Assembly (NCBI GenBank): GCA_002336735.1
Contig: DDER01000023.1
Span: 1 to 9,777, forward strand
Direction of reading: 5' to 3'
DNA length: 9,777 nucleotides
From: Candidatus Saccharibacteria bacterium UBA1949
Lineage (GTDB): Bacteria; Patescibacteriota; Saccharimonadia; Saccharimonadales; Saccharimonadaceae
Below, piece after piece: positions 1 to 6,331 of the stretch (positions are counted from its first letter, which is position 1; each line of letters begins with the position of its first letter). Under the pieces are notes generated by a model. It did no database searches. It had not been told where the DNA came from and saw nothing but the letters and a program-made list of their open reading frames with translations. Made by a program: the position numbers and the translations under genes.

Positions 1-67
1 CCAGATTGTTGATCTCGAGGATATCGTTTACGTTAGATTGTTAAGGTACTGGAGTCGATACAGAATA

Positions 68-430
68 TCAATTCATTCTGCTTGGTGCCATCAGTCGCCA
101 GTATTGGCCAGCACGCACTGCGACTACCTCACGATCGATCTGTGCATAATCGAGCAGATGCTGTTCGATAGTGACCCGACCCTGTTTTTGGTCGAGTTCA
201 GCACTCGTCTTGCCGCTTCGGAAACGAACATTGAGGTCAGCTGTCTTCTCATCGAGAATGCTGCCCTGTAGTTCGGGTTCGACTAGGCTATCCCACACGT
301 CTTTAGAATACATGTGTAGATAGTCACCAAACCCACGAGTCAATACTACTCCGCTAGCATATTCATCACGAAGCTCCGTCGGTATAGTAAGCCGACGTTT
401 GTCATCAAGCTTGCGCTGGAAATAGTCCAT
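68..430 (-). CDS. mraZ: Transcriptional regulator MraZ
   Basis: This 120-residue protein has the double SpoVT/AbrB-like architecture of MraZ, the DNA-binding repressor of the division and cell-wall (dcw) cluster. The first repeat carries LDDKRRLTIP (residues 8-17), matching the family DxKGRL signature with Arg in place of the usual Gly. The second carries LDQKQGRVTI (79-88). It is shorter than the usual 140-150 residues, mainly at the C-terminus. The ATG at 430 gives the expected short lead before the first motif, and no in-frame start lies between it and the promoter. The nearest SD-like sequence (AAGGA) is about 19 nt upstream, too far to be a normal site. The upstream region contains GTGGG repeats of the kind MraZ binds, so autoregulation is likely. 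Stop is TGA. The identification is secure; the targets beyond its own promoter are inferred. Confidence 0.93.
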   Translation of the reverse strand: MDYFQRKLDDKRRLTIPTELRDEYASGVVLTRGFGDYLHMYSKDVWDSLVEPELQGSILDEKTADLNVRFRSGKTSAELDQKQGRVTIEQHLLDYAQIDREVVAVRAGQYWRLMAPSRMN

Positions 431-505
431 TGAGAGAGATGTACCCGTCCTTTACGGTAGTGAGGTTGATTTTTAATAGTGGCGATGTTTGTTTGGGCGG
501 TGTTA

Positions 506-551
506 CCCACTTTTTTCCACTGACCCTATCATAATACCCACAGCTACCCAC
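506..551 (-). promoter_or_regulatory. MraZ operator: ladder of GTGGG boxes
   Basis: Read on the mraZ strand, GTGGG occurs at 551-547, 541-537 and 510-506, with a one-mismatch copy GTGGA at 520-516. The first two are exactly 10 bp apart, as are the last two, and the pairs are separated by 21 bp, so all boxes lie on about the same helical face. MraZ binds tandem TGGG-type boxes about 10 bp apart before its own gene in other bacteria. Two boxes sit between the promoter hexamers and two near or just after the predicted transcription start, a repressor geometry. Confidence 0.75.
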
Positions 552-557
552 TTGCAA
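528..557 (-). promoter_or_regulatory. Predicted mraZ promoter
   Basis: On the minus strand, TTGCAA (557-552) is followed 18 bp later by TATGAT (533-528). Transcription would start near 521 and leave a leader of about 90 nt before mraZ. The -35 lies inside the perfect palindrome ACTTGCAAGT (550-559). The spacer is largely filled by two GTGGG boxes, so MraZ binding would occlude polymerase. Confidence 0.6.
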
Positions 558-566
558 GTATATTTT

Positions 567-582
567 TGTGATTATTTTCACA
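567..582. promoter_or_regulatory. TGTGA-N6-TCACA palindrome
   Basis: A perfect inverted repeat, TGTGA (567-571) and TCACA (578-582) with a 6-bp AT-rich centre, lies just upstream of the mraZ -35. It has the core form of CRP/FNR-family operators. Its centre would be at about -54, not a classical activator position, and no such regulator is seen in the window. It could be a chance palindrome in AT-rich DNA. Confidence 0.35.
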
Positions 583-591
583 GTACGGTTT

Positions 592-617
592 GGTTATCCA
601 CAATTCTGTGGATAACC
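592..617. promoter_or_regulatory. Pair of inverted consensus DnaA boxes
   Basis: An 11-bp perfect inverted repeat has arms GGTTATCCACA (592-602) and TGTGGATAACC (607-617) around ATTC. Each arm contains a 9/9 match to the strong DnaA box TTATCCACA (594-602 on plus, 607-615 on minus). The pair sits about 80 bp upstream of the predicted mraZ start point and downstream of the yvcK stop. It may let DnaA regulate the dcw cluster or belong to a DnaA-binding locus. A hairpin role for yvcK transcript ends is less likely because no T-tract follows. Confidence 0.75.
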
Positions 618-673
618 GTCGAACCACCCAGAGGACGTATCCCAACAAGTGAGGAAAAACGTAGTATTTTCGT

Positions 674-1690
674 CTATACAAGTTGCATCAATGCCTGAGC
701 AACTGCCTGAGGATTATGCCGGATCAGTGATCGAACAACCGGTAGCTTCTCGCTTGCGGAGTGAGGACTTGCCATTTCTCCCAAAAAATCACCACCAATC
801 ATCTGATAGTCTTGCCGATTACGTACCTTGAGCGGATCCACGGCCACTAGATAAGCACCTTCATCGTGATAGCGATCAACAAGCCGACCAGACGGGGCCT
901 GGTGGTTATAGAGGACCACATCAAGATATTTCCCTCCCCCAAAACGTTCAATCTCTCCGGCGTGATCAACTACTGTCAGCCCGGTTGTCTGGCCATGTTT
1001 AGTAACCAGATTGCACACATATACGACTTTTGCGTTGGTGCGCATGAGCGCTTCACCTATCCCATCGATAACCAGCAGTGGACCTAGCGATGTATACAGT
1101 CCACCCGGTGCAATCACCACCATATCAGCCTGATCGATAGCGGCAACTGCTGCCGGATTAGCGCTAGCACCTGGTCGCAATGTCAGGCGTGCCTGACGCG
1201 GATCGTACTTATACTCCTGCGCACTAATCAATAACTGACCCTCAAGAGTCACCGGCGGATCCAGCCATTCCATGACAAGTCTTGCGTCATCAAGAGTCGC
1301 CGGTATCACCGTGCCATTAATGCGCAGCACCTCTCCGGCCATTTCGACCGCCTCCGCAAAACTACCACAAGACTTTTCTAGTGCAGCCAAAAATATATTG
1401 CCAAACGCATGACCTGCGAACGTCCCGTCCTCAAATCGATAATTAAACAGCTCGCGAAGTTTGGGAGAATCACTCAGAGCGACCATGCACTGACGAATGT
1501 CACCTGCCGGTAGTACCCCAAGTTCATCCCGTAGCACCCCGGTACTGCCACCATCATCGACCATATTTACGATCGCAGCGATCTGAGTTGTACGTTCCTT
1601 GAGAGCAGAAAGGAGCGTAAAACTACCGGTTCCGCCACCAATCACCGCAACTCTCTTTTCAGTGGTTCGAAATGGTTCCATAGTTTTCAT
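674..1690 (-). CDS. yvcK: YvcK/CofD-like gluconeogenesis factor
   Basis: This 338-residue protein belongs to the YvcK (uridine diphosphate-N-acetylglucosamine binding) branch of the CofD-like family. In Bacillus and relatives these proteins are needed for growth on gluconeogenic carbon sources and influence cell-wall synthesis and cell shape. Visible marks are the nucleotide-binding loop VIGGGTGS (residues 17-23), NMVDDGGSTG (42-51), LPAGDIRQC (60-68), then HAFGNIFLAAL, the APGGLYTSL motif and CNLVTKHGQTTG. I use the ATG at 1690, preceded by an SD-like GGTG with 5-nt spacing. An in-frame TTG at 1714 would add eight poorly matching residues. The usual neighbours rapZ and whiA are absent here; mraZ lies downstream instead. 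The family call is strong; the physiological role here is by homology. Confidence 0.92.
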   Translation of the reverse strand: MKTMEPFRTTEKRVAVIGGGTGSFTLLSALKERTTQIAAIVNMVDDGGSTGVLRDELGVLPAGDIRQCMVALSDSPKLRELFNYRFEDGTFAGHAFGNIFLAALEKSCGSFAEAVEMAGEVLRINGTVIPATLDDARLVMEWLDPPVTLEGQLLISAQEYKYDPRQARLTLRPGASANPAAVAAIDQADMVVIAPGGLYTSLGPLLVIDGIGEALMRTNAKVVYVCNLVTKHGQTTGLTVVDHAGEIERFGGGKYLDVVLYNHQAPSGRLVDRYHDEGAYLVAVDPLKVRNRQDYQMIGGDFLGEMASPHSASEKLPVVRSLIRHNPQAVAQALMQLV

Positions 1691-1701
1691 TCTATCACCA
1701 C

Positions 1702-1730
1702 TTGGTCCCCCCAAATAAAAAATGTATACT
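1702..1730 (+). promoter_or_regulatory. pheA promoter, predicted leaderless
   Basis: TTGGTC (1702-1707), a 17-bp spacer and TATACT (1725-1730) lie so that transcription should begin at or within a base or two of the pheA ATG (A at 1739). No SD fits between them. Confidence 0.6.
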
Positions 1731-1733
1731 ATA
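1728..1733 (-). promoter_or_regulatory. yvcK -10 element overlapping the pheA -10
   Basis: On the minus strand TATAGT (1733-1728) shares three base pairs with the pheA -10 TATACT (1725-1730), giving a near-symmetric divergent promoter core. Transcription toward yvcK would start near 1721 and give a leader of about 30 nt that holds the GGTG ribosome-binding sequence. No good -35 is visible on this side. Confidence 0.5.
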
Positions 1734-1738
1734 GGCTA

Positions 1739-2557
1739 ATGCCACCAACTATTGCCATCCAGGGACAGCTCGGATCATTTCATCACGGGGTTGCAACCAC
1801 GTTTTTTGGTGACGACATCACCCTACTCTGTCAGCCTACCTTTCGCGACGCATTTGAAGCTCTCGACACCGGTGCCGCAGACTACTGTGTCGCTGCAATC
1901 GAGAACACATTGCATGGCACTATCATTGATACGCTCGATCTTGTCGCTCGGTATGATATTCATATTATTGGTGAACATATCGAACATATCGAACAGCAGC
2001 TTATCGGCTTTCAAGGCACCAACTTAGAAGATATCAGAGAAGTTTCCTCGCATTTCGCCGCCCTCAATCAATGCCGAGAATATCTCCAGACTCACCTGCC
2101 ACACGCTGAGGTCATTGAACATCACGATACTGCCGGTGCCGTTGCTGATATCAAGTCGCGCGGCGATCGCCATGCCGCTGCGATTGCAGGCGTGGCAGCC
2201 GCTGCCTACCATAACATGCCTATTCTTGCTGCAAATATTGAGGATGAGAAGGATAATTTTACACGATTCTTCATAGCCAGCAAACACAAGCACACTGTCC
2301 CGGAGGCCAACAAAGCCTCTCTCATACTCACCACCTCACATCAATCTGGGGCACTGTATCGAGCACTGGGAGTGCTTGAGCGATATGGTGTCAATCTCAC
2401 CAAACTCGAAAGTCGCCCGATTCGCGGCCACGCCTTTCGGTATCAATTTTTTGTTGATGTTGAAATCAACGCCGTAACGTTATCATCGGCTACCAGAGAG
2501 CTTGAGGCACAATCATGCGACGTCACTCTTCTTGGTCATTACAGAGCCGCTCGGTAG
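1739..2557 (+). CDS. pheA: Prephenate dehydratase (monofunctional, with ACT domain)
   Basis: This 272-residue protein converts prephenate to phenylpyruvate, the committed step to phenylalanine. The N-terminal catalytic domain shows IAIQGQLGSFHHGVA (5-19), AAIENTLHGTI (52-62), SHFAALNQC (104-112), DTAGA (130-134) and the catalytic NFTRF (173-177). The C-terminal ACT domain (about 193-270) has GALYRAL (204-210) and ESRP (224-227), the elements that bind phenylalanine for feedback control. The length fits stand-alone enzymes; there is no chorismate mutase domain. Two usual residues differ: ENT rather than ENS, and DTAGA rather than STAxA. The ATG at 1739 is set by the -10 element 8 nt upstream. 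No other aromatic-pathway gene is in the window, so the pathway context is unknown. Confidence 0.93.
   Translation: MPPTIAIQGQLGSFHHGVATTFFGDDITLLCQPTFRDAFEALDTGAADYCVAAIENTLHGTIIDTLDLVARYDIHIIGEHIEHIEQQLIGFQGTNLEDIREVSSHFAALNQCREYLQTHLPHAEVIEHHDTAGAVADIKSRGDRHAAAIAGVAAAAYHNMPILAANIEDEKDNFTRFFIASKHKHTVPEANKASLILTTSHQSGALYRALGVLERYGVNLTKLESRPIRGHAFRYQFFVDVEINAVTLSSATRELEAQSCDVTLLGHYRAAR
1973..1995 (+). repeat. 9-bp tandem repeat inside pheA
   Basis: GAACATATC occurs twice in tandem (1973-1981, 1982-1990) followed by GAACA (1991-1995), encoding the EHIEHIEQ stretch of PheA (79-86). It keeps the reading frame and the spacing GE-x11-LIG seen in the family, so it is not an evident insertion. Confidence 0.7.
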
Positions 2558-2598
2558 AACACCCACGGCCTATAGCCCCAGATATGTAACCGCGCCAC

Positions 2599-3573
2599 CT
2601 ACTCTTGTCGCAAAGGTTTTTTTGATTTCACCTCGTATTTGATGCCTGTCATATCACTCGTCACATAGTCATCATTGAGCAGGTTGAAGAATTTAAGTGC
2701 GTCATTACCATCCATGATCAAAATACGCTCACCAGTGTCATCTGGCATCAGGTCTACTCCGATCTCTTCGGCATGTGCCATCAGTTGTTCTTGCGTGACA
2801 AGCGCGGGATCAACGTTTTGAATTTTTGAGATTAGTGATTTTTTGTCACGACATAGTGCATCGAGAGTTAAGCCCTCCGGATAGGTCAACTTGAAGTGTG
2901 CTTCGATCTCTTTGATTTTTTCTTCGGCGATGGCAAACTGCTTGGCGTCATAACCAAATAATCGTACAAACTTAACCTCTGAGAAGACGAAGACATCATC
3001 ACCCGCGATTAGCACTTGATTATCTGGCGTGATACGGAGTCCCGCATCGGCGCTAAATGGCTGGAAAGAGCCAGCATTGAACATCCAGGCGGTTGCACCT
3101 TTTAGCACTTGTGCTTGAGGCAATAATTTGACGACAAAAAACGGCGCGCTATCACGGCTGCTACGAAACCGCGCTACCATACCTTTGACCTTGCGAAACT
3201 CGTGATCCCCCTCTGAGAATACTTCGAGTGATTCTTCCCCGTACATGATTTGCTCGATGACTTCCTGGGCATGTTCGACACGTTCGAGTGTTGTCGTCTG
3301 AAGCATATTGTCCTCTACCTCGGCAGCTTCAAATTCACGTACCATCATGCCGGTTGCAGCACCAGTTTGGACTTGTGCAATCATATCATAAAGAAACAGT
3401 ACCTTGAGCTGCTGAAGTAATTCCTTAGCGTAGTTGGTCGCGTAGACCGTATAACCTTTGGTAAATAGATAGAGGTCTATTTCGAGCTCATTTTTGACCG
3501 CATCAGTCTGATTGGCCCAGTGGAAAATATCGTGTCGTTCGCGCGTGTCCGTAGAGATAGTGTCATTAGTCAT
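2599..3573 (-). CDS. KwaB-like protein (DUF4868 family)
   Basis: This 324-residue soluble protein resembles the DUF4868 family, which includes KwaB of the Kiwa anti-phage system. The clearest mark is the C-terminal LLNDDYVTSDMTG...YEVKSKKPL block (298-321), typical of the family end. Before it come a beta-rich middle (about 130-205, with ADAGLRITPDNQVLIAGDDV at 175-194) and a helical section (210-275). In Kiwa, KwaB is reported to act with the membrane protein KwaA. No four-helix KwaA lies next to this gene; the upstream neighbour is a single-pass protein of unknown family. The ATG at 3573 follows an extended -10 by 7 nt, so the mRNA is probably leaderless. The gene converges on pheA with about 40 bp between stops and no obvious terminator. 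Family call moderate, defence role inferred only. Confidence 0.68.
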   Translation of the reverse strand: MTNDTISTDTRERHDIFHWANQTDAVKNELEIDLYLFTKGYTVYATNYAKELLQQLKVLFLYDMIAQVQTGAATGMMVREFEAAEVEDNMLQTTTLERVEHAQEVIEQIMYGEESLEVFSEGDHEFRKVKGMVARFRSSRDSAPFFVVKLLPQAQVLKGATAWMFNAGSFQPFSADAGLRITPDNQVLIAGDDVFVFSEVKFVRLFGYDAKQFAIAEEKIKEIEAHFKLTYPEGLTLDALCRDKKSLISKIQNVDPALVTQEQLMAHAEEIGVDLMPDDTGERILIMDGNDALKFFNLLNDDYVTSDMTGIKYEVKSKKPLRQE

Positions 3574-3580
3574 GACTACT

Positions 3581-3589
3581 ATTTTATCA
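3581..3589 (-). promoter_or_regulatory. Extended -10 promoter of the KwaB-like gene
   Basis: On the minus strand TGATAAAAT (3589-3581) is an extended -10 (TGn plus TAAAAT) that ends 7 nt before the ATG at 3573, so the transcript should begin at or next to the start codon. No clear -35 is seen, which an extended -10 does not require. Confidence 0.55.
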
Positions 3590-3639
3590 CCAATTACTAG
3601 CAGAATTGCGCAAAACTAGAGTGACGCATCTTGTGATTA

Positions 3640-4176
3640 CTATTTTGTATGATCGAAGTATTGGGCGACGCTATCGACGCGATCACCGATCGCATCCCTG
3701 TAGGCAATCCCTGCGCCAATACCGCTCGTCAATAGTGCCCCAGTGGCAAGAGCGCCGATCGTGCGGCGACGCTTTTCGAAAAATCCTATAGGCACTTGTT
3801 CACGCGTTCCAGGAGTGCTCCATCGAGCTTCAGACTTGGCAAATGATCGAGCAGTATTGGGGCCATGAGCCTGTCTGGTAGGTAATATGGTAGATTCAGG
3901 CTGGTTATCCAGCGGTTTAATTTCAGGTAAAGGTTGCGACAAGCTATTTGTTGGGTGACGTCCCGACCACACTTCCTCGAGAAATGCTGTATGACGATGG
4001 TTCTGACCTGGTTTTAGCTGCGGCTTATCATGACTTCGTAATACGCCGAGATGCAAAGAGCCCATATGATAGGAAAGGCCGCGATCTCCATGATGCACAT
4101 TTTGTTCATGCGCGGCGTTACTATGACCTTTTGCACCACCAATGCGTGCTGGCCGTTTGTATTTTTCACTCTTCAT
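3640..4176 (-). CDS. Unknown His-rich, C-terminally anchored membrane protein
   Basis: I do not recognise this 178-residue protein. Residues 1-75 are basic and His-rich, with ten His between 18 and 74. Residues 76-135 are Pro/Ser/Thr-rich and probably disordered. A basic FFEKRRR patch (132-138) precedes one hydrophobic, Gly/Ala-rich segment (about 140-159) with small-residue spacing suited to helix packing. A polar tail of 19 residues ends the protein. The basic patch predicts a cytoplasmic N-terminus with the short tail outside. I place the start at the ATG at 4176, not the in-frame ATG at 4194, because the latter lies upstream of the -10 and outside the predicted transcript. It ends 66 bp before the KwaB-like start on the same strand, but each gene has its own promoter. 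Expression is well supported; function is unknown. Confidence 0.7.
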   Translation of the reverse strand: MKSEKYKRPARIGGAKGHSNAAHEQNVHHGDRGLSYHMGSLHLGVLRSHDKPQLKPGQNHRHTAFLEEVWSGRHPTNSLSQPLPEIKPLDNQPESTILPTRQAHGPNTARSFAKSEARWSTPGTREQVPIGFFEKRRRTIGALATGALLTSGIGAGIAYRDAIGDRVDSVAQYFDHTK

Positions 4177-4182
4177 ACTATC

Positions 4183-4211
4183 ATTATACATCATGATTAT
4201 GTTTTTGTCAA
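4183..4211 (-). promoter_or_regulatory. Perfect consensus sigma-70 type promoter, leaderless
   Basis: On the minus strand TTGACA (4211-4206), a 17-bp spacer and TATAAT (4188-4183) match the housekeeping consensus at all 12 positions. Six bases separate the -10 from the ATG at 4176, placing the transcription start on the A of the start codon. Confidence 0.85.
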
Positions 4212-4229
4212 TATAACGTCAGTATGCTC

Positions 4230-5762
4230 TTACCGGACGACGTCTTCGCCGAAATGTTTTTGGAGGCGCATGGTGATACTGCCCTGGTGGCGGCCGAGTT
4301 TGCGGCTGAGGTCGGCGATCGAGATGCCGCTGAGAAATTCCTGCTTGAGCACCGCGTCATCACTGGCGAGCCACGGGCGGTAAGCATTTGGATAGGTCTC
4401 GCGCATCCGAGCGATTTTTTCTTTCCAACTTATGCTACCGCCAGATTTTTTCTTGGGTTCTGCGGCTGGCTCGGCGGCGCGCTTGGCGGCTAATTGTTCA
4501 AGATGCGAAAACCGCTTTGCATCCGCGGCGGCGCGCGTGCGCAGCGTCTCGTCGATGAGACGGGCATCTTCGCTAGTCTGTAGCGCCATACGATTGATGC
4601 CGGTCAGATACAAGTCCTCAAGGCGCTTGACGCGGCTGAGTGCTACATAGCCCATACCTTCGACAAATGCCTTGCGTAGATCAATTCGGGCTGCATCGAG
4701 CGTCATACCCTGGCTTTTGTGCACGGTGATCGCCCAGGCGAGGCGCAGCGGGACTTGCGAGATACTCGCGCGTTTTTTGTCGCCATCACGTAACTCCCAT
4801 GTATCTGGCGCCATCGTGATAGTGCGGCCACCGCGAAACTCCACGACTGGGTAGTCCGTGACTGGTTCAAAATCAACAACCGAGCCGATACTACCATTGG
4901 CATACCGACGGGTAGCATCATTTTTGACCGCCATGACGAGCGCACCTTGCTTGAGAATCAGCGTGGGTGGCGCAAGTACCGATCGCTGCAAATTCTCGAC
5001 ATAATTCTGCGAGCCAGTCGTCGCTTGCGTATAGAACACTTCGTCACCCGCCAATCGATCCAGCTGCGCATGATTGATCCGATCGACATCGACATTGACT
5101 GTATGGAGCTCAGTCAAATTATCGGCGTCAGGCGGCGAGACCTCTGCGCGTTTGAGCAACTGTTCGGCATGATGACGGCGCACATCGCCCGCCCGCATCG
5201 CTGTCAAGATCTCGAGGAGGTGATCTCCCTTGGACTGTCGGTATTGATCATCCAGGTACAGGACGCTCGGATCAAGCTCGCGCCACACATTGCTTGTCAC
5301 CACAAATCCTCCCGCCCTACTATCTCCTCGATTGATGGGTGGCAATTGATAGAAATCGCCGCTCATCACGACTTGGATGCCGCCAAATGGTGTATCCTTG
5401 CGACGGACGAGGCGGCACACTTCATCGACCATGTCGAGGCGAAAATCATGCATCATCGAAATCTCGTCGATGATGAGAATGTCAGTTTTTTCGATAATTT
5501 CCCGCCGTCCCTTGGCCATACGTTCGGCAAAACCATCATATATCTCGTCGAGCACTCCAATACCAGCCCACGAATGGATAGTCGTCCCGCCGAGGTGTGT
5601 CGCAGCGAGACCAGTCGTTGCGGTCACAGAGACACGCTTACCTTCAGCCTTAGATGCCTTGATAAATTGATTCAGCACAAATGTCTTGCCGGTGCCCGCC
5701 GGGCCCGTCAAGAGTGCGCTCTCTCCAGAGAGCAGTATCTCCAGCGCAAGTCCCTGATTCAT
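4230..5762 (-). CDS. Pif1/RecD-like superfamily 1B DNA helicase with C-terminal HTH
   Basis: This 510-residue ATP-dependent 5'-3' helicase is of the Pif1 family, which unwinds forked DNA, RNA:DNA hybrids and G-quadruplexes during replication and repair. Motifs in order: Walker A GPAGTGKT (20-27), TGLAATHLGGTTIHSWAG, Walker B DILIIDEISMM, SGDFYQLPP, DDQYRQ, then AWAITVHKSQGMTLD and GYVALSRVKRLEDLYLTG near the end of the helicase core. An Ala/Lys-rich linker leads to about 70 C-terminal residues with SISWKEKIARM and a helix-turn-helix-like GISIADLSRKLGRHQGSI, which may add DNA binding. The start is the ATG at 5762, 7 nt after a TATAAT; an in-frame TTG at 5780 lies upstream of that hexamer. RNase HI is encoded just upstream on the same strand, a functionally coherent neighbour. 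Confidence 0.9.
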   Translation of the reverse strand: MNQGLALEILLSGESALLTGPAGTGKTFVLNQFIKASKAEGKRVSVTATTGLAATHLGGTTIHSWAGIGVLDEIYDGFAERMAKGRREIIEKTDILIIDEISMMHDFRLDMVDEVCRLVRRKDTPFGGIQVVMSGDFYQLPPINRGDSRAGGFVVTSNVWRELDPSVLYLDDQYRQSKGDHLLEILTAMRAGDVRRHHAEQLLKRAEVSPPDADNLTELHTVNVDVDRINHAQLDRLAGDEVFYTQATTGSQNYVENLQRSVLAPPTLILKQGALVMAVKNDATRRYANGSIGSVVDFEPVTDYPVVEFRGGRTITMAPDTWELRDGDKKRASISQVPLRLAWAITVHKSQGMTLDAARIDLRKAFVEGMGYVALSRVKRLEDLYLTGINRMALQTSEDARLIDETLRTRAAADAKRFSHLEQLAAKRAAEPAAEPKKKSGGSISWKEKIARMRETYPNAYRPWLASDDAVLKQEFLSGISIADLSRKLGRHQGSITMRLQKHFGEDVVR

Positions 5763-5769
5763 TACCCTT

Positions 5770-5775
5770 ATTATA
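5770..5775 (-). promoter_or_regulatory. -10 element of the helicase gene, leaderless
   Basis: TATAAT on the minus strand (5775-5770) is 7 nt from the ATG at 5762. The AAGGG between them is too close to the start codon to work as an SD, which favours a leaderless start. The -35 region (TTTCAT, 17 bp upstream) is weak. Confidence 0.55.
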
Positions 5776-5850
5776 TACAAAAGCCAGTCGCTATGAAATG
5801 GCTGTTCATGTTTCTATATAGCGATCTATCGATCAGGACATAACAGAAAA

Positions 5851-5888
5851 CCGCTCTACTACCACCCTATCTCTAACATGACGAGCGG
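5851..5888 (-). terminator. Weak terminator-like hairpin after rnhA
   Basis: Read on the minus strand, CCGCTC (5888-5883) and GAGCGG (5856-5851) can pair over a 26-nt loop and are followed by TTTTCTGTT. Position downstream of rnhA and the short T-run fit a terminator, but a 6-bp stem with a large loop is weak. Confidence 0.35.
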
Positions 5889-5903
5889 GTAGCTACCAAT
5901 AAA

Positions 5904-6323
5904 TCATAGCCGAGCACCGGTACGAGCTTTGTTGGCCCACTCATCGGCGAGTTCGTTGCCCTCGTCGCCGACATGACCACGCACCCAAACGAGCGTTGCC
6001 TCTGCCGACTGGTACAACGACACTACTTGCTGTACAAGATCGAGGTTTTTGATTGCACCACCTTTTTTACGCCAGCCGTTCGCTTGCCAGGTAGGTGCCC
6101 ACTTGGTAATCACATTTATCCAAAATTCACTATCAGTGTATATCTCGCATGGTGCATCACCGGCGAGTGTCAATGCCGCGATCAGCGCCCTGCCTTCCAT
6201 GCGGATGTTGGTGGTCTCGCCGTCTTCACTACCAAGTGCGATTGGTCGACCGTCATGGACGACAGCGTAGCCGCCAGGTCCAGGGTTGGGGCTCGCGCTT
6301 CCATCAGTATAATATCGTTTCAT
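5904..6323 (-). CDS. rnhA: Ribonuclease HI
   Basis: This 139-residue type 1 RNase H cuts the RNA strand of RNA:DNA hybrids, removing R-loops and primer remnants. The four catalytic acids are in place: D7 in YYTDGSASPNPGPGG (4-18), E43 in RMEGRALIAAL, D64 in YTDSEF and D127 in GNELADEWANKAR. The flexible-loop histidine H117 lies in VRGHVGDEGN. WRKKGGAIKNLDL (84-96) covers the handle region that binds the hybrid. Length is slightly below the E. coli enzyme (155). The ATG at 6323 is the only reasonable start. It follows a TATAAT by 8 nt; AAGGTGAC lies between and might act as a very close ribosome binding site. Stop is TGA. Confidence 0.95.
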   Translation of the reverse strand: MKRYYTDGSASPNPGPGGYAVVHDGRPIALGSEDGETTNIRMEGRALIAALTLAGDAPCEIYTDSEFWINVITKWAPTWQANGWRKKGGAIKNLDLVQQVVSLYQSAEATLVWVRGHVGDEGNELADEWANKARTGARL

Positions 6324-6331
6324 GTCACCTT

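Noticed and set aside
1..67. Start of a gene after mraZ (rsmH expected)
   Set aside because: The minus strand has no ATG, GTG or TTG leading into an open frame to the window edge, and all three frames contain a stop soon after mraZ.
431..673. Replication origin
   Set aside because: Two DnaA boxes alone are not enough. There is no larger box cluster, and dnaA, dnaN or other origin genes are not nearby. DnaA control of mraZ is the simpler reading.
2599..4176. A complete Kiwa defence system
   Set aside because: No KwaA-like multi-helix membrane protein is present, and the neighbour has a single helix and its own promoter.
4947..5843. A 298-codon open frame on the plus strand
   Set aside because: It is antisense to the Pif1-family helicase, whose motifs are intact. 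The plus frame has no recognisable domain and no SD.
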